A stretch of 64,000 nucleotides of DNA from Bolinopsis microptera (GCF_026151205.1 NC_087079.1:7430635-7494634), one strand, 5' to 3'; numbered from the stretch's first letter, positions 1 to 12,350 are shown. The notes: generated by a model from the sequence alone, not told the origin. A program made the numbers and translations.

Positions 1-1530
1 TCCTCCTCCTCTTCCCTCTCAGTCATCCTCCTCAGCCATCCTCCTCAGTCCTCCTCCTCAGTCCTCCTCCTCCTGGGTCCTCCTCTTCATCCTTCTCATC
101 AGTCCTCCTCCTCCCCAGTCCTCTCCCAGTCCCCCTCCTTCTCCTCCTATTCAGTCCTCCTCTTCCTCCTCCTCCTCCTCCTCCTCAGTTCTCCTCAGTC
201 CTCCTTCTCATTTCTCCTAAGTCCTCCTCCTGGGTCCTCCTCCTGGGTCCTCCTCCTCCTCTTCCTCCTCAGTCCTCAGTCCTCCTCCTCATCCTTCTCC
301 TCAGTCCTCCATCCTCCTCCTCAGTCCTCTCCCAGTCCCCATCCTCCTCCTCCTATTCAGTCCTCCTCCTCCTCCTCCTCCTCAGTCCTCCTTCTTCTCA
401 GTCCTCCTCAGTCCTCCTCCTCCTCCTCCTCCTGAGTCCTCCTCCTCGTCCTCTTCCCTCTCAGTCATCCTCCTCAGCCATCCTCCTCAGTCCTCCTCCT
501 CAGTCCTCCTCCTCCTGGGTCCTCCTCCTCCTCCTCCTCATCCTCCTCCTCTTCCTCCTCGGTCCTCAGTCCTCCTCCTCCTGGGTCCTCCTCTTCATCC
601 TTCTCATCAGTCCTCCTCCTCCCCAGTCCTCTCCCAGACCCCTCCTTCTCCTCCTCCTATTCAATCCTCCTCCTCCTCCTCATCCTCCTCCTCAGTTCTC
701 CTCAGTCCTCCTTCTCATTTCTCCTAAGTCCTCCTCCTGAGTTCTCCTCCTCCTCTTCCTCCTGAGTCCTCCTCCTGAGTCCTCCTCCTCCTCCCTCTCA
801 GTCATCCTCCTCAGTCATCCTCCTCAGCCATCCTCCCCAGCCATCCTCCTCAGCCATCCTCCTCAGTCCTCCTCCTTCTCAGTCCTCCTCAGTCCTCCTC
901 CTCCTCCTCCTCCCTGAGTCCTCCTCCTCCTCCTCCTCTTCCCTCTCAGTCATCCTCCTCAGCCATCCTCCTCAGTCCTCCTCCTCCTGGGTCCTCCTCC
1001 TCCTCTTCCTCCTCGGTCCTCAGTCCTCCTCCTCTTGGGTCCTCCTCTTCATCCTTCTCATCAGTCCTCCTCCTCCCCAGTCCTCTCCCAGTCCCCCCTC
1101 CTTCTCCTCCTCCTATTCAGTCCTCCTCCTCCTCCTCCTCCTCCTCCTCCTCAGTTCTCCTCAGTCCTCCTTCTCATTTCTCCTAAGTCCTCCTCCTGAG
1201 TCCTCCTCCCGTCCTCCTCCTCCTCTTCCTCCTGAGTCCTCCTCCTGAGTCCTCCTCCTCCTCCCTCTCAGTCATCCTCCTGAGTCATCCTCCTCAGCCA
1301 TCCTCCCCAGCCATCCTCCTCATCCATCCTCCTCAGTCCTCTTCCTCCTCCTGGGTTCTCCTCCTGGGTCCTCCTGGGTCTTCCTGATCCTCCCCAGTCC
1401 TCTTCCTCCTCCCCTCCTCAGTCCTCCTCCTACTCCTCCTCCTCGTCCTCAGTCCTCCTCATCAGTCCTCAACAGTTCTCCTCCTCCCCAGTCCTCCTCC
1501 TACTCTTCAGTACTCTTCAGTCCTCAAAAT
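1..1530. repeat. TCC-rich pyrimidine minisatellite, left edge
   Basis: Degenerate tandem DNA built from TCC/TCCTCAG-type words, with larger blocks of several hundred bases recurring (for example the CTCTCAGTCATCC and CTCCCAGTCC segments). The + strand is almost purely pyrimidine. It starts before the window. The same sequence type recurs at 4327-7540 inside a transposon-like element, so this may be the tail of another copy. Not coding. Confidence 0.9.
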
Positions 1531-1745
1531 GTTTGTCCGCTAATGTCCACCAATGTCCGCTAATGTCCACCAATGTCCGTCCAAGTCCGCCAATGTCCGT
1601 CCGGGTCCGCCAATGTCCGTCCGAGTCCGCCAATGTCCGTCCGAGTCCGCCAATGTCCGTCCGTGTCCGCCAATGTCCCAAAAAACACGTCCGTTGTCTC
1701 ATAGAATCCAAAAAGGACAGGACATAGGCGGACATAGACGGACAT
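1531..1745. repeat. GTCCGCCAAT minisatellite
   Basis: Short tandem words of the form AATGTCCGTCCGAGTCCGCC, about 20 bp, with variants, directly abutting the TCC-rich array. Small ORFs on both strands (1517-1750) are by-products of the repeat. A run of C follows at about 1751-1760. Confidence 0.8.
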
Positions 1746-1948
1746 GACACCCCCCCCCCTATAATATTACTGAAATTATAAAACCAGTTTCATGAAGAGT
1801 AAAACTTCCCTCTTTATTCTATTCTATTCGGTTTTGTACCCACACTTTAATGACTTTAACTTACCGCTTAACAGAGAAGAGGGAGAATTAGCAATTGAAT
1901 TTAGCAAACTGTAGAATTCAGATCACAATTTCTACAATTCCATTTCAG

Positions 1949-2469
1949 AGTGGACCTAGACAACGCCTTGAAAGAGTACACAGCGTGTCTTGGTGACATA
2001 ACTAAAACTACGTGCCCAACCACAACCTACATCCACTTTCTTCACCCAGAAGTCTCTATTATATGCAATATGGTGCTAGGTTAGAGAGATTCCCGTTCTT
2101 ATCACACATGCCTTCTTCTGTTGCTCAGTAATGATCTCTATAATAAATTAAAACACTGCTTAACTATCCGGTGTTAAGTCCATGATCATTAAGATTATAA
2201 AGTCTGGCATAAAATCAGAGGCATAAACTAGTGCGCAAAATCAGGAGTAATTTGTTTGACTATATATTGGAGATTTAACTTAATAAATAATTAATAATTA
2301 ATAATTTCCTCCCTAACAGGTCTGTACCCAGCAGTAGTACTGATCTTTCTACCGTCCAACAAGCTGCTTCTCGTCCTGTGGAGGAAAAGAGTGTTTGAAC
2401 TGCTAGGATTGCTTGGTCTCAGTAATCAGTCTGTCTCTGACTTCTCAAACCTACGCTTCTCCGAGTCTG
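1949..2469 (+). CDS. two exons of a multi-pass membrane protein (7TM-like), partial
   Basis: Two exons with good splice sites and matching phase: 1949-2079 (acceptor CATTTCAG, donor GTTAGAG) and 2320-2469 (acceptor CCCTAACAG, donor GTAAGAG). Joined, they read through without a stop and give about 93 residues. The first encodes a Cys-bearing loop (CLGD...TTCP) running into a hydrophobic stretch ending CNMVLG. The second continues LYPAVVLIFLP, then a basic LWRKRVF segment and a polar tail, like the last membrane helix and cytoplasmic start of a receptor. The pattern resembles the final helices of a Frizzled-like or other 7TM protein, but no diagnostic motif was found. No 5' or 3' exon was located; both flanks are repeats. 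Seen: splice sites, phase, open frame. Inferred: membrane protein. Confidence 0.5.
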
Positions 2470-3894
2470 GTAAGAGTTTTTTTTTTGTGATAAAAGTTTT
2501 TTTTTTGACTTCTAGTGGTTGTAGAGCTTTGAGAAGGCTGAAAACTAGAAATTTGTAGATACAAAAAAAAGAATTATTATTGTGATTCATAAATTGAGGA
2601 ATTCTCCAATAAGTTCAAGTGAACTACTCTTAATTAATTTGAACAAGGCATCTAAGGGTCATAATAGTTGAGTGCAAGCGGGGGGGGGGGGGGGGGGGGG
2701 GGGGGATCGTACTCACTGGTTAGTTATTTAAGTCCAACCAAAACTAGATAAAAGAGCGAATATAATCCAGGAGTATTGAACTTTCGTAGAGACCAAAAAG
2801 GGAAGTGAGTATTGTTAGCAGAACGAGCAGAGTATGTGAGCATTTGAGCAGTTTTATTGAGATTGAAGCGGTTCAGCCTATTTTAGCATTTTACAGTGTG
2901 CTCGTCTAGGAATTTGCTCTTTATTACATCTATAATTCTTACAACTCTTTAATACACTAAAACTATTGTGTCGTGAAACTATACTGCTACGGAACAATTT
3001 AATAATACCTCAAGTTTGTTTGTTTGGTTTTGGGAGTTCACCAGAAGTGAACTCGGCACTAACGCCTTAAAAATGTTATTTACGTCAGTCATAGAAAAAC
3101 TGAAAAGAGGACTAAAAGCTAAAGGCACAAATATGACGCAGTGGCGTAACGTTGCCTGTTGGCGCCCCTCCTCCCCCCCCCCCCCCCCCCCAAATGATTA
3201 GGAGGGGCGCCAGCAGGGTCTGATCAAATTACGTGTATTAGAGAGGAAAGGAAAGGAAACACATCACTTATTACCCCGCTTGAAAGCGACAAATATATTG
3301 AATAAAATATAACTAAACGATTTAAAGTTTAAACATTACGGTGCCCATGTCTGCTCTCCTCGGAAAAACTTTATCCCTCGGAGTAGAAAGATTTTGAGTC
3401 ATGGATTGGGAAAAAGATGACTGAGTCAATTATCGCGTTAGGTAGGTTGTTTTCCGTGTACATTAAAGTCGCAATTTCGCAATTTCTAGAAGGGATGACA
3501 GTGTCCACAAATATTTTGTTAGGTAACATTTTTAATTTCCCAGGTATTAAGTTCTCCTTGTTTTTGTATTTTAATTAATCAGTACATCATTTATGTGATT
3601 TTTGAAGACGTTCATTGAGTGATATTGTGATAGTGGGGTTGGTTCAGCTTTTAAAATATTATTATACAACAGTGGTCCTTTGAAGCAGACGGAATTCCTG
3701 TACACAATTTCCAGCCATTCTTTATTTTCCTCAGGTTGTGGAGTTTTCTGAGGAAACGTTCCATGCACTGAAATTGGGAGCTTGTGCATGAAAATGGCTG
3801 CTCATTTTGCAATGTTATTATGGATAGTGAGGATGTTCAGAAAACTAACAAGTGTTTAACGCTACTTAACGCTACTTAACGCTACTTAACGCTA
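2470..3894. other. non-coding interval with homopolymer tracts
   Basis: No convincing exon seen. It holds a G run at about 2680-2705 and a C run at about 3172-3191. The C run sits in a small inverted structure (GTTGGCGCCCCTCC ... GGAGGGGCGCCAGCAGGG); a related GTAACGTTGCCTGTTGGCGC word recurs near 36230. Four short direct repeats ACTTAACGCT lie at 3855-3894, just before the next element. Confidence 0.6.
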
Positions 3895-6800
3895 GGGGGG
3901 GTCCAACCCGATGTCCGATATGAGGGTTGATGAGGCCAAAATCGGAATCGGAAAAATCGGAAAAATCGGAAAATTGAGAAATTTTAGAGAATCGATCTCT
4001 AAAACCTCTCAGAAGTGATAAAAAAAACCCCTACATTTATTGTTATGAGAAAACGAACTAATTGGACATTCCAATAGTATGTTTTATGTGTTTTTCCACT
4101 GCAGGGGCTAGTATGCTCACTACTAGTTGGAGTTGTCATGTAGTCCCAGACCCCAGTGCTTTGGCCTCTTGACGTGAGATCGATTGTTTCTGCTCATTAA
4201 TTTTATCCCTGTTACTTGTTATTATGTATTAGTACACCACTAGGTACCGGGTTATATTTTGTGGTCCGGTCTTTAAACATACCATAATATCACTAGTACA
4301 CTGCACCTTAAATGTATAGTCAAGTACTTCCTCAGTCCTCCTCATAGTCGTCCTCCTCCTCCTGAGTCCTTCTCATCCTCCTCCACCTCCTGAGTCCACC
4401 TCCTGAGTCCTCCTCCTGAGTCCTCATCCTCCTCCTCAGTCATCATCCTCTTCCTACTGAGTCCTCGCCCAGTCCTCCTCCTTCTCCTCCTCATCCTCCT
4501 CCTCCTTCAGTCCTCATCCTCTGTCCTCCTCATAATCGTCCTCGTCCTCATCCTCATCCTTAGTCCTCCTCCTCCTTATCCTCCTCCTCAGTACTCCCCC
4601 AGTCCTCATCCTCCTCCTTCTCCTCTTCTTCCTCCTCCTCCTCCTCCTTCTCCTCTTTCTTCTCTTCCTAATCATTCCTCCTCCTCAGTCGTCGTCCTCC
4701 TCCTCCTCGTCCTTAGTCCTCCTCCTCTTCAGTATTCCTCCTCAGTCCTCATCCTCATCATCCTCCTCCTCCTCAACAGTCCTCCTCCTCCTCCTCTGTC
4801 TCCTCATCCTCCTCCTCAGTCCTCCTCCTCCTTCTCCTACTCCTAAGTCCTCCTCCTCCTCAGTCTTCCTCCTCAGTCTTCCTCCTCAGTCCTCCTTCTC
4901 CTTCTCTCCAGTCCTTCTCCTCCTCAGCCTCCTCCTCCTCATCCTCCTCCTTAGTCCTCCTCCTCCTCCTCAGTCCTACTCCTCAGTCCTCCTCCTCCTC
5001 ATCCTCCTCATCCTCCTCAGTCCTCTTCCTCAGTCCTCATTCTCTTCCTCCTCCGTCCTCCTCCTCCGTCCTCGGTCCCCAGTTCTCCTCCTACTCGTCA
5101 GTCCTTCTCCTCCTCCTCAGTCCTTCTCCTCCTCGTCAGTCCTCCTCGTCAGTCTTTCTCCTCCTCCTCAGTCCTTCTCCTCCTCGTCAGTCCTCCTCCT
5201 CCTCCTCGTCAGTCCTCTTTCTCCTTCCCCTTCTCCTCCTACTCCTAAGTCCTCCTCCTACTCCTAAGTCCTCCTCCTCCTTCTCAGTCCTCCTCCTCCT
5301 TCTCCTTCTCACCAGTCCTTCTCCTCCTCAGCCTCCTCCTCCTCATCCTCCTCCTTAGTCCTCCTTTTCCTCCTCAGTCCTACTCCTCAGTCCTCCTCCT
5401 CCTCATCCTCCTCATCCTCCTCAGTCCTCTTCCTCAGTCCTCATTCTCTTCCTCCTCCGTCCTCCTCCTCCGTCCTCAGTCCCCAGTTCTCCTCCTACTC
5501 GTCAGTCCTTCTCCTCCTCCTCAGTCCTTCTCCTCCTCGTCAGTCCTCCTCCTCAGTCCTTCTCCTCCTCCTCAGTCCTTCTCCTCCTCGTCAGTCCTCC
5601 TCCTCGTCAGTCCTCCTCGTCAGTCTTTCTCCTCCTCCTCAGTCCTTCTCCTCCTCGTCAGTCCTCCTTCTCCTTCTCCTCCTACTCCTAAGTCCTCCTC
5701 CTACTCCTAAGTCCTCCTCCTCCTCCTCAGTCCTACCCCAGTCCTCCTCCTCATCCTCAGTCCTCCTCCTCCTCAGTCCTCCCCTAGTTCTCTTCTTCCT
5801 CAGTCCTTCCCAGTCCTTCTTCTCCTTCTCCTCATCATCAGTCCTCCTCTTCAATCCTCCTCCTCATTCACTTTCGTCCTCCTCCTCAGTCCTCGCGTCC
5901 TCTTAGTCCTCCTCCTCCTCCTCCTCCTCCCCGTCCTCAGTCCTCCTCCTCCTCTTCCTCCTGAGTCCTCCTCCTCTGGAGTCCTCCTCCTCCTCCACCT
6001 CATCAGTCCTCCTCCTCCTCTTCAGTCCTCCTCCTAAGTCCTCCTCCTCCACCTCCTGAGTCCTCCTCCTGAGTCATCCTCCTCCTCCTCATTCTCCTCC
6101 TTATCCTCAGTCCTTCTCATTCTCCTCCTTATCCTCCTCCTCTTCAGTCCTCCTTCTCAGTCCTCCTCCTCCTTCTCCTCTTCCTTATCCTCCTAATCAG
6201 TCCTCCTCCTCTACAATAGCCCTTGTCCTTATCCTCCTAGTCATCGTCCTTAGTCCTCGTCCTCATCCTCCTCAGTCTTCCTCCTCAGTCCTCCTACTCC
6301 TCATCAGTCTCCTCCTCCCCAAGTCCTCCTCTTCCTCAGTCCTCCCCCAGTCCTCCTTCTCCTCCTCCTCATCCTCTTCAGTCCTCTTTCTCAGTCCTCA
6401 TATTCTTCCTCCTCAGTCCTCCTCCTCCTCAGTCCCCAGTCCTCCTCCTTCTCCTTTTCCTCCTTCTCCTCCTACTCCTAAGTCCTCCTCCTTCCCCAGT
6501 CCTCCTCCTCTTCAGTCCTCCCCCAGTCCTCCTCCTCCGCAGTCCTCCTCCTCCGCAGTCCTTCCCAAGTCCTCCTCTTCCTCAGTCCTTCCCAGTCCTC
6601 CTTCTCCTTCCCTTTCTCCTCATCCTCAGTCCTCCTCCTCAGTCCTCCTCCTCCTCCTTCTCCTTCTGATCAGTCCTCCTCCTCAGTCCTCCTCCTCCTC
6701 CTCAGTCCTCCTCCTCCCTCTCATCCTTTTCCTCCTTCTCCTCCTTCTCCTCCTTCTCCTCCTACTCCTAAGTCATCCTCCTGCTCCTCAGTCCTCCCCC

Positions 6801-8209
6801 AGTGCTCCTCTTCATCAGTCCTCCCCCAGTCCTCCTTCTCCTCTTCCTCATCCTCAGTCCTCCTCCTCATCATCCTCCTCAGTCCTCCTCCTCCTCAGTC
6901 CTCCCTAAGTCCTCCTCTTCCTCAGTCCTCCCCAGTCCTTCTTCTCCTCCTCCTCATCCTCAGTCCTCCTCCTCATCCTCAGTCCTCCTCCTCAGTCCTC
7001 CTTGTCCTTAGTCCTCCTCCAGTCCTCCTTCTCCTCATCTTCAGTCCTCTTCCTCAGTCCTCGTCCTTCTCCTTTTTAACAGTCCTCCTCCTCAGTCTTC
7101 CTCCTCGTCCTCGCTCTCGTCCTCCTCCTTCTCCTCCTTTTCGTCTTCCTCCACACCAATCCTGCTCCTCTTCCTCAGTCCTCCCTCTCCTCTTCAGTCC
7201 TCCTCCTCCTCAGTCCTCCTCGGTCCTCCTCTTTCTCCTCAGTCTTCCTCCTTCTCCTCCTCCTCCTCAGTTTTCTTCCTCATCCTCCTCCTCCTTCTTC
7301 TATTCCTTCTCCTCCTAATCAGTCCTCCTCCTAATCAGTCCTCCTCCTCAGTCGTCCTCCTCCTCGTCCTTAGTCCTCGTCCTCATCGTCCTTAGTCCTC
7401 GTCCTCATCCTCCTAGTCCTCGTCCTTAGTCCTCGTCCTCATCCTCCTAGTGCTCGTCCTGGTCTTCCTCAGTCTTCCTCCTCTGTCCTCCTCAGTCCTC
7501 CTTCTCCTCAGTCCTCCTCCTCCTCCTCCTCACCAGTTTACACAATATATTATTACTAAAATGTTTTTAAACGCATTTGAGTCTGAAACATATTGACATG
7601 TTACTGTAACTGACTCAAAATGTGCTCGAGATTTTTTTTTAAAACAGAGTTTTACTCTCCAGTACTATGGAAAAGTTGTTACATGATAAATAAAGATTTT
7701 GATAAATATAGTGATTTTCATCCCTTTTAATGTTATTGAAAATTGTGTAGACTATTCTTTGTATCTAACTGAGGATTGGAAGTTTGAGAAAGGACCATAG
7801 TCATTAACCGTGCTACCCATTTCTGCAGATAGCCTGTTACAAATTGTGGAGACAACTTAAATCAAAAGTTACTAAAGCGTTCGCTATTTGTTACGATTGT
7901 TATTACCAACCGTACCTCTTTCAATTGTGGACCGGGGTGGATGTTTCTGTCAAACAAGAGTTGATACGACATTGTGTTGTTTTTCGGACGAAACGATTCT
8001 TGTTTGGAACAAGATACCATTTTGGGGTTCTGGGACCACCACCAATCGATTTCTTGTCATATTTAAGTACAGAAATAGCTACCTATATCGCCTAGAAACC
8101 TCAGAGGGAAGATTTAAATTTTCCCGATTTTTCCGATATGAGGGTTGATGAGGCCAAAATCGGGATCGGAATGATCGGAAATGATCGGGTTGGACCCCCC
8201 CCCCCCCCC
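3895..8209. mobile_element. 4.3-kb transposon-like element with GGGGGGTCCAACCCGAT ends
   Basis: The left end starts GGGGGGTCCAACCCGAT and the right end finishes ATCGGGTTGGACCCCCC, an inverted pair. The hexamer ACGCTA lies immediately outside both ends (3889-3894 and 8210-8215), as expected of a target-site duplication, although the left copy sits in a local ACTTAACGCT repeat. A subterminal block GATATGAGGGTTGATGAGGC occurs in the same orientation at both ends (about 3918 and 8136). Most of the interior is a TCC minisatellite. No transposase was recognised, so it is probably non-autonomous. The short ORFs at 7844-8148 show no family features. Confidence 0.65.
4327..7540. repeat. 3.2-kb TCC-rich minisatellite inside the element
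   Basis: Continuous variable tandem DNA made of TCCTCC, AGTCCTCC and TTCTCC words, with internal segmental duplications: for example the block with CCTCATTCTCTTCCTCCTCC recurs about 400 bp apart near 5040 and 5450. One strand is nearly pure pyrimidine. The Arg/Glu-rich and Ser/Pro-rich ORFs here are translations of the repeat. Confidence 0.9.
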
Positions 8210-8215
8210 ACGCTA

Positions 8216-8504
8216 AGAGTTTATTTGAACTCTTAGCGTTCCATTAGGGTCGATTCTGTCCGAGTCGAAATTATAAGATAGCAGACATGAACCTTGTTAA
8301 GTTTCAGAAACTTAATGCTAAAAAGTAAAATAACGAATTTTACATTATATTATTTGAAGCGATCAAAAAATAGTGATCTCACTAATCTATTGTTAATAAT
8401 AACGTGGTATAATATAAAATACCCCAATATGTTTATCCTAATACGTGGTATAAAATACACCGATATGTTAACTCTCTTACACCGTAAAAGTACACTGACT
8501 TGAC
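8216..8504. other. short non-coding interval
   Basis: AT-rich spacer with no exon seen. A small hairpin, CTAAGAGTTTATTTGAACTCTTAG, sits at its left edge next to the element. Confidence 0.5.
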
Positions 8505-9076
8505 TTAAGTCGGCTTCTTGGTCCGAGCAACTACAATTCCTCGCCACACGTCGCGGTCAAGCATAACAGATCTTATCTCTTCAACACAGGAAAGGCTGGT
8601 GTCCTTCTTTAGCATGTCCAGAAACGTAAGGTGGGGCCTCCCCGGTCTCCTGTATCCATGCTGAGGGTCCCAGAACAGAAGTTGGTTTGCCAGAAGGTCG
8701 TCATGCCTGGCTACATGTCCAGCCAGTCTCATTCTTCTGGAGGCTATCATCGCTGATGGCTTGGGGATGTTGCCGTATAAATCACTGTTGTTGATGATTT
8801 GTGGCCAACGTATGTTCAAGGCCATCCGGAGCATTCTAGTGTAGCATCCATTGATCCGCTTAGTCATGGATTGGCTTATCGTCCAAGCTTCAGAGCCGTA
8901 CAGGAGTACGGGCTCAACCGTTGCTCGAAAGACACGGATCTTTAAGTCCCTGCGCATTCCAGACTTCCAGGTTGTCTTTAACTGATGACAGGCCCCCCAT
9001 GCCTTTGCTTTCCTAACATCAAAGTCCTTCTCCGCACTTATTATTCTGCTTCCAAGGTAGACAAAGTCATCTAAAA
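8505..9076 (-). pseudogene. C-terminal fragment of a non-LTR retrotransposon reverse transcriptase
   Basis: A continuous minus-strand frame from about 9076 down to the stop at 8505 has the signature of the RT C-terminal region of many animal LINEs: DFVYLGS, then an RKAKAWGA segment, VLLYGSEAW, RMLRMALNI and RMRLAGHVARHD, ending in a GRRPGRPxLTF-like stretch. The catalytic RT palm (YxDD), endonuclease and ORF1 are absent, so this is a 5'-truncated copy. The frame is still open. No poly(A) tail or TSD was resolved. Clade (RTE, Jockey or CR1 type) cannot be set without an alignment. Confidence 0.8.
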
Positions 9077-9697
9077 GTACACTATTAAAATATATTAAAC
9101 TAATTTAAGAAAAACAAATGCCAAAAAACTTGACTACAGACTTATAACTAGCGCACAGTGCATCTTTTTCTAAAATCAAAATTAATTTGCTATTTGTTTA
9201 AACTTTAAGTACATATTTTATACGATTACGAATACAATATGAATGGAAGTACAAAATACTGATTTATCTAGAGTTGAAAAATACGTGAGATAGTTTTAAA
9301 GTTTTAAAGTACGTATTTTTCAACTCTGAATCTAACCGAATAGTTTAGGCTTGCCTCTTACACCAAATAGTTTGCCTAACCTAGGTAATGGGTATCACTT
9401 AATCTAAAAGGCCCGTGGACACAGGGAATAAGCTTATGGTTTTCTTTGATTGTCAGTTTTACCGCATCAAAAATATCCATCCCAACCGAAGAGATAGCCG
9501 ATTTAAATGTAAAACTCTTCACACAAGTTAATATTTTAATAACCGCAAAACTGCTCAAAATATCGATTGTAAATCTTTGCACGGTAACGTGCGTGTCTCC
9601 AATTACTGTGCACTATAATGCAAATAAGGTTCGATAAGGTATAATGCAACATTGCAACATACTTTAGGTTAACATTACACCAATGCCAATGCAAACT
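9077..9697. other. intergenic spacer downstream of the DCST gene
   Basis: AT-rich and without a convincing exon. A CAAATAAGGTTCGATAAGGTATA word at about 9618-9642 matches the TIR of the pogo-like element at 12614-15386 and may be a solo end. The DCST gene terminates at 9698 on the minus strand, so its 3' UTR should lie here. Confidence 0.5.
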
Positions 9698-12350
9698 TCA
9701 TTCGTTTGGTTCCTTTGCACAGTCAGAGCAAATCTCCGCGCTCACTTTCTCTCCGTTGTGCCGGAAAGTGTAGGCGGAAGATGTGTCTTCCTTCAGTGGT
9801 TCCTTACACCCCAAACAGGTCTTCAAGGTTGTGGGCCCTTTCTGAGTTGAGAACAGTCGCCAAACTTGCTGGAACGGAGAGAACTCCGCGCTCCGTTCTT
9901 TGCAGCTCATCTACAGGAAGAAAAAGAGGTTATCTTCCCTTTCTTATAAACGTTATCAATCATTAATAGTAATATATATAAGGAGGTGGTGCTAGTGGCA
10001 AACCAATAGACTAATATCACATCGAGCAATCAACTTCAAATATCACTGTAGCCTGTCAAAATAAACATGAATACCGCCAATACTGGTAGCGATTAAACAA
10101 TAGAAAACACCGTTAATCATCATACTGAAGAAATCATCCATTATTTTATGAGATTATATTAATCACATAATGATTTGTTTTCATAACTAAACCCAATTTG
10201 AATAATATGTACCTCTCTGTGAAGAATGAGTCCCAGTTGCAGCTGCCTCGTTCTTCTTCCCGACATTATTTTTCTGGGGAAAAGTATGTAGTTTAACCAT
10301 AATTTGACTAGATTACAGTTTTATTCACAAGAAGTTGCAAAGTATGTTATAGTACATTTGAAGCAGGACTCATTATTAAGATTATTGTGTACGTCGGACA
10401 TCCAATAAAGAAGTATAATGTAAAGAGTTAGATATTCTCTTACTTGTGAAGATAGATGGCCCTCTCTTGAGCTCGTTTGGGGTAGTAAGCGTTGCAGATA
10501 ATCTGCCTGAGACGACTGAAGTAAGCTTCTATCACACAAGAAAGTAATGCAGCGATTATAATAGCGAATATAGGCCATATCGAAGAATTATTCGTCCTCT
10601 GTGGGCTTGGCAAACATTTGTCCGTGGAGAGGTCGAATCCGTCGATCCTTATCGTGTTGGAGAGACTCTGGCCTGTTGCCTCTTTCAGGGTGCTTCCGAA
10701 TGAAATCCCCTGTTCCATCCCGGGGAACGTGATTCCGAAACTCGCATGTTCTTTGAATGCCTCGAGAGTAACAGCAAAGAGGTAGTCCATGAGCAGGATG
10801 CCAGAGATGACAATTGCAGCACATAAACTTGGGATACTTTCCGTAACCAAAGATATTGTTTCCTTTTTGCTTAAAATCATGCTGACCGCAAGATGGTACT
10901 TTTCCTTAAGCTCCCAGCATCTCATCGGAGTCACCTTAGGCTTTTTCTCTTTCTCGCAGATTTCCTTAAAACTGTGGTTGATGGTCATGTTATCGAACGC
11001 ATCATCCTTGTAAAATGAGCCTACGTAAACATATGCATCATAGATGATAAGGATAATGCTAATGTAGAAAATCTTGGAAGCCCATCGCGCTATAATTTTC
11101 GTGGATTCGAAAGCGTGCATGAAGATTCCCTGAAGTGTGTCACGAATTTTTCTAATACTGCTTGAATCGATCTCCGCTGCAAGCATATCAAAGTCCATAT
11201 CGATGAGGTCTAAGTTCGGATTTAGGTCCCGGACAATGTTTTTCAGTGCATCCAAAGAAATCCCATCAAACGCAGATAAATCTAAATCTGGAACATCAAT
11301 TATGTTTGGTGGTTCACAGGAAGACCTTTTTCGACGCCCGGTAAAAATGTCCTCAAAAGCATCAACAAAACCCCTTCCAGCATCAAATAAAGAATCAAGA
11401 ACACCCCCTCCAGCCATAGTAACACCATCGCAGAAACCTGAAATCATACTACCTGGGGTATTCAGCACATCTCCAATGCTTTCCGCTACTTCCTTCATTT
11501 CTCTCATCTTTTTTTCCACGTCTCGTTTCGTAGCCTCAATATTTGCTCGTGTTTCTGCAGTCGCATTCTCAATATCCCTCTCTAGCTGAGCAAGATAAGC
11601 TTTGGATGCGTCGTTCATCATAGCAAGGAGTTTTTTAAACTGCTCCATGATTTTAACAAACTGTTCTACGGACCTTTCGGCCATACTTTTAATCTCGCGG
11701 TACATGCAGGTGAACGAACGGACTACCTCTTGAACATTGTGTTCTAGCGTGGAAAGTGGTCCCTCAATCACTAGTGCCAGTGCAAAGCTGAACATGAAGC
11801 TCCTCCCACGCTTTGTCAGCAGACTTGGTAACATGAGGACCATGTTGCATCTCACCTTGGTAGAGAAGACACTGGTGAGAGCTAGTCCGGACCCCACCAC
11901 TGCACCAATCCCTCCTCCCACTAGGTGACTTGTTCTCTTACTCATCAGAGCAGTCTCGTTAATGCTGGTCTGGTAGAGTCCTGCTGTCCAGCTGGAGTAG
12001 ATGTGTTTAGTAGAGGGGTTGGTAGAGGTGTTGGTAGAGGTGTTAGTAGAGGTGTTGGTAGAGGTGTTAGTAGAGGGGTTGGTAGAACTGCAAGTAAAGT
12101 TGTCGGGTGCTGTGAAGGGAAGTCCTGCTAGTATAAGATGGGTTATATAGAGGTAGATGAGAACTCCATAAATCGGACCCATCAGTAAGCCTGCTAGTCG
12201 GCACTGTGATATATATGTTAGGAAGGCAGCGGGTGTGCAGCGAAATCTTCCAGTTTTAGATTTCTGTTCTCGGACATTGTTTACAGTTTCAATCTCGAAC
12301 TTCTCGATCAAAGAGTAGACAGCGGCTGATGACCGATCATTGGTAGCCAT
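9698..12350 (-). CDS. DC-STAMP domain-containing protein (DCST1/DCST2 family), three exons
   Basis: Exons 10444-12350, 10213-10273 and 9698-9910 join with GT...AG introns in consistent phase (2, then 0) to give 726 residues. Exon 1 holds the DC-STAMP-like region: membrane segments near residues 52-82, 125-150, 420-440, 510-535 and 590-612, the conserved RCNMVLMLP...ALALVIEGPL block near 155-190, and a charged helical, probably coiled-coil stretch near 215-290. Exon 3 ends with paired CxxC motifs (C688/C691 and C717/C720), matching the family's C-terminal zinc/RING-like finger. Family knowledge: DCST1/2, nematode SPE-42/SPE-49 and fly Sneaky act in sperm during fertilisation; other roles are reported for mammalian DCST1. 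Odd features: an Asn/Ser/Thr repeat at residues 88-116, probably an extracellular loop, and a furin-like RRKR near residue 340. DCST1 versus DCST2 is unresolved. The start is the first Met of the long frame. Confidence 0.88.

Noticed and set aside
7844-8148. Two overlapping small ORFs near the end of the 4.3-kb element
   Set aside because: Considered as a transposase remnant, but no DDE or zinc-finger signature was recognised and the frames overlap.
11137-11589. 150-codon plus-strand ORF
   Set aside because: Exact antisense shadow of the conserved DCST coding exon; no family features.
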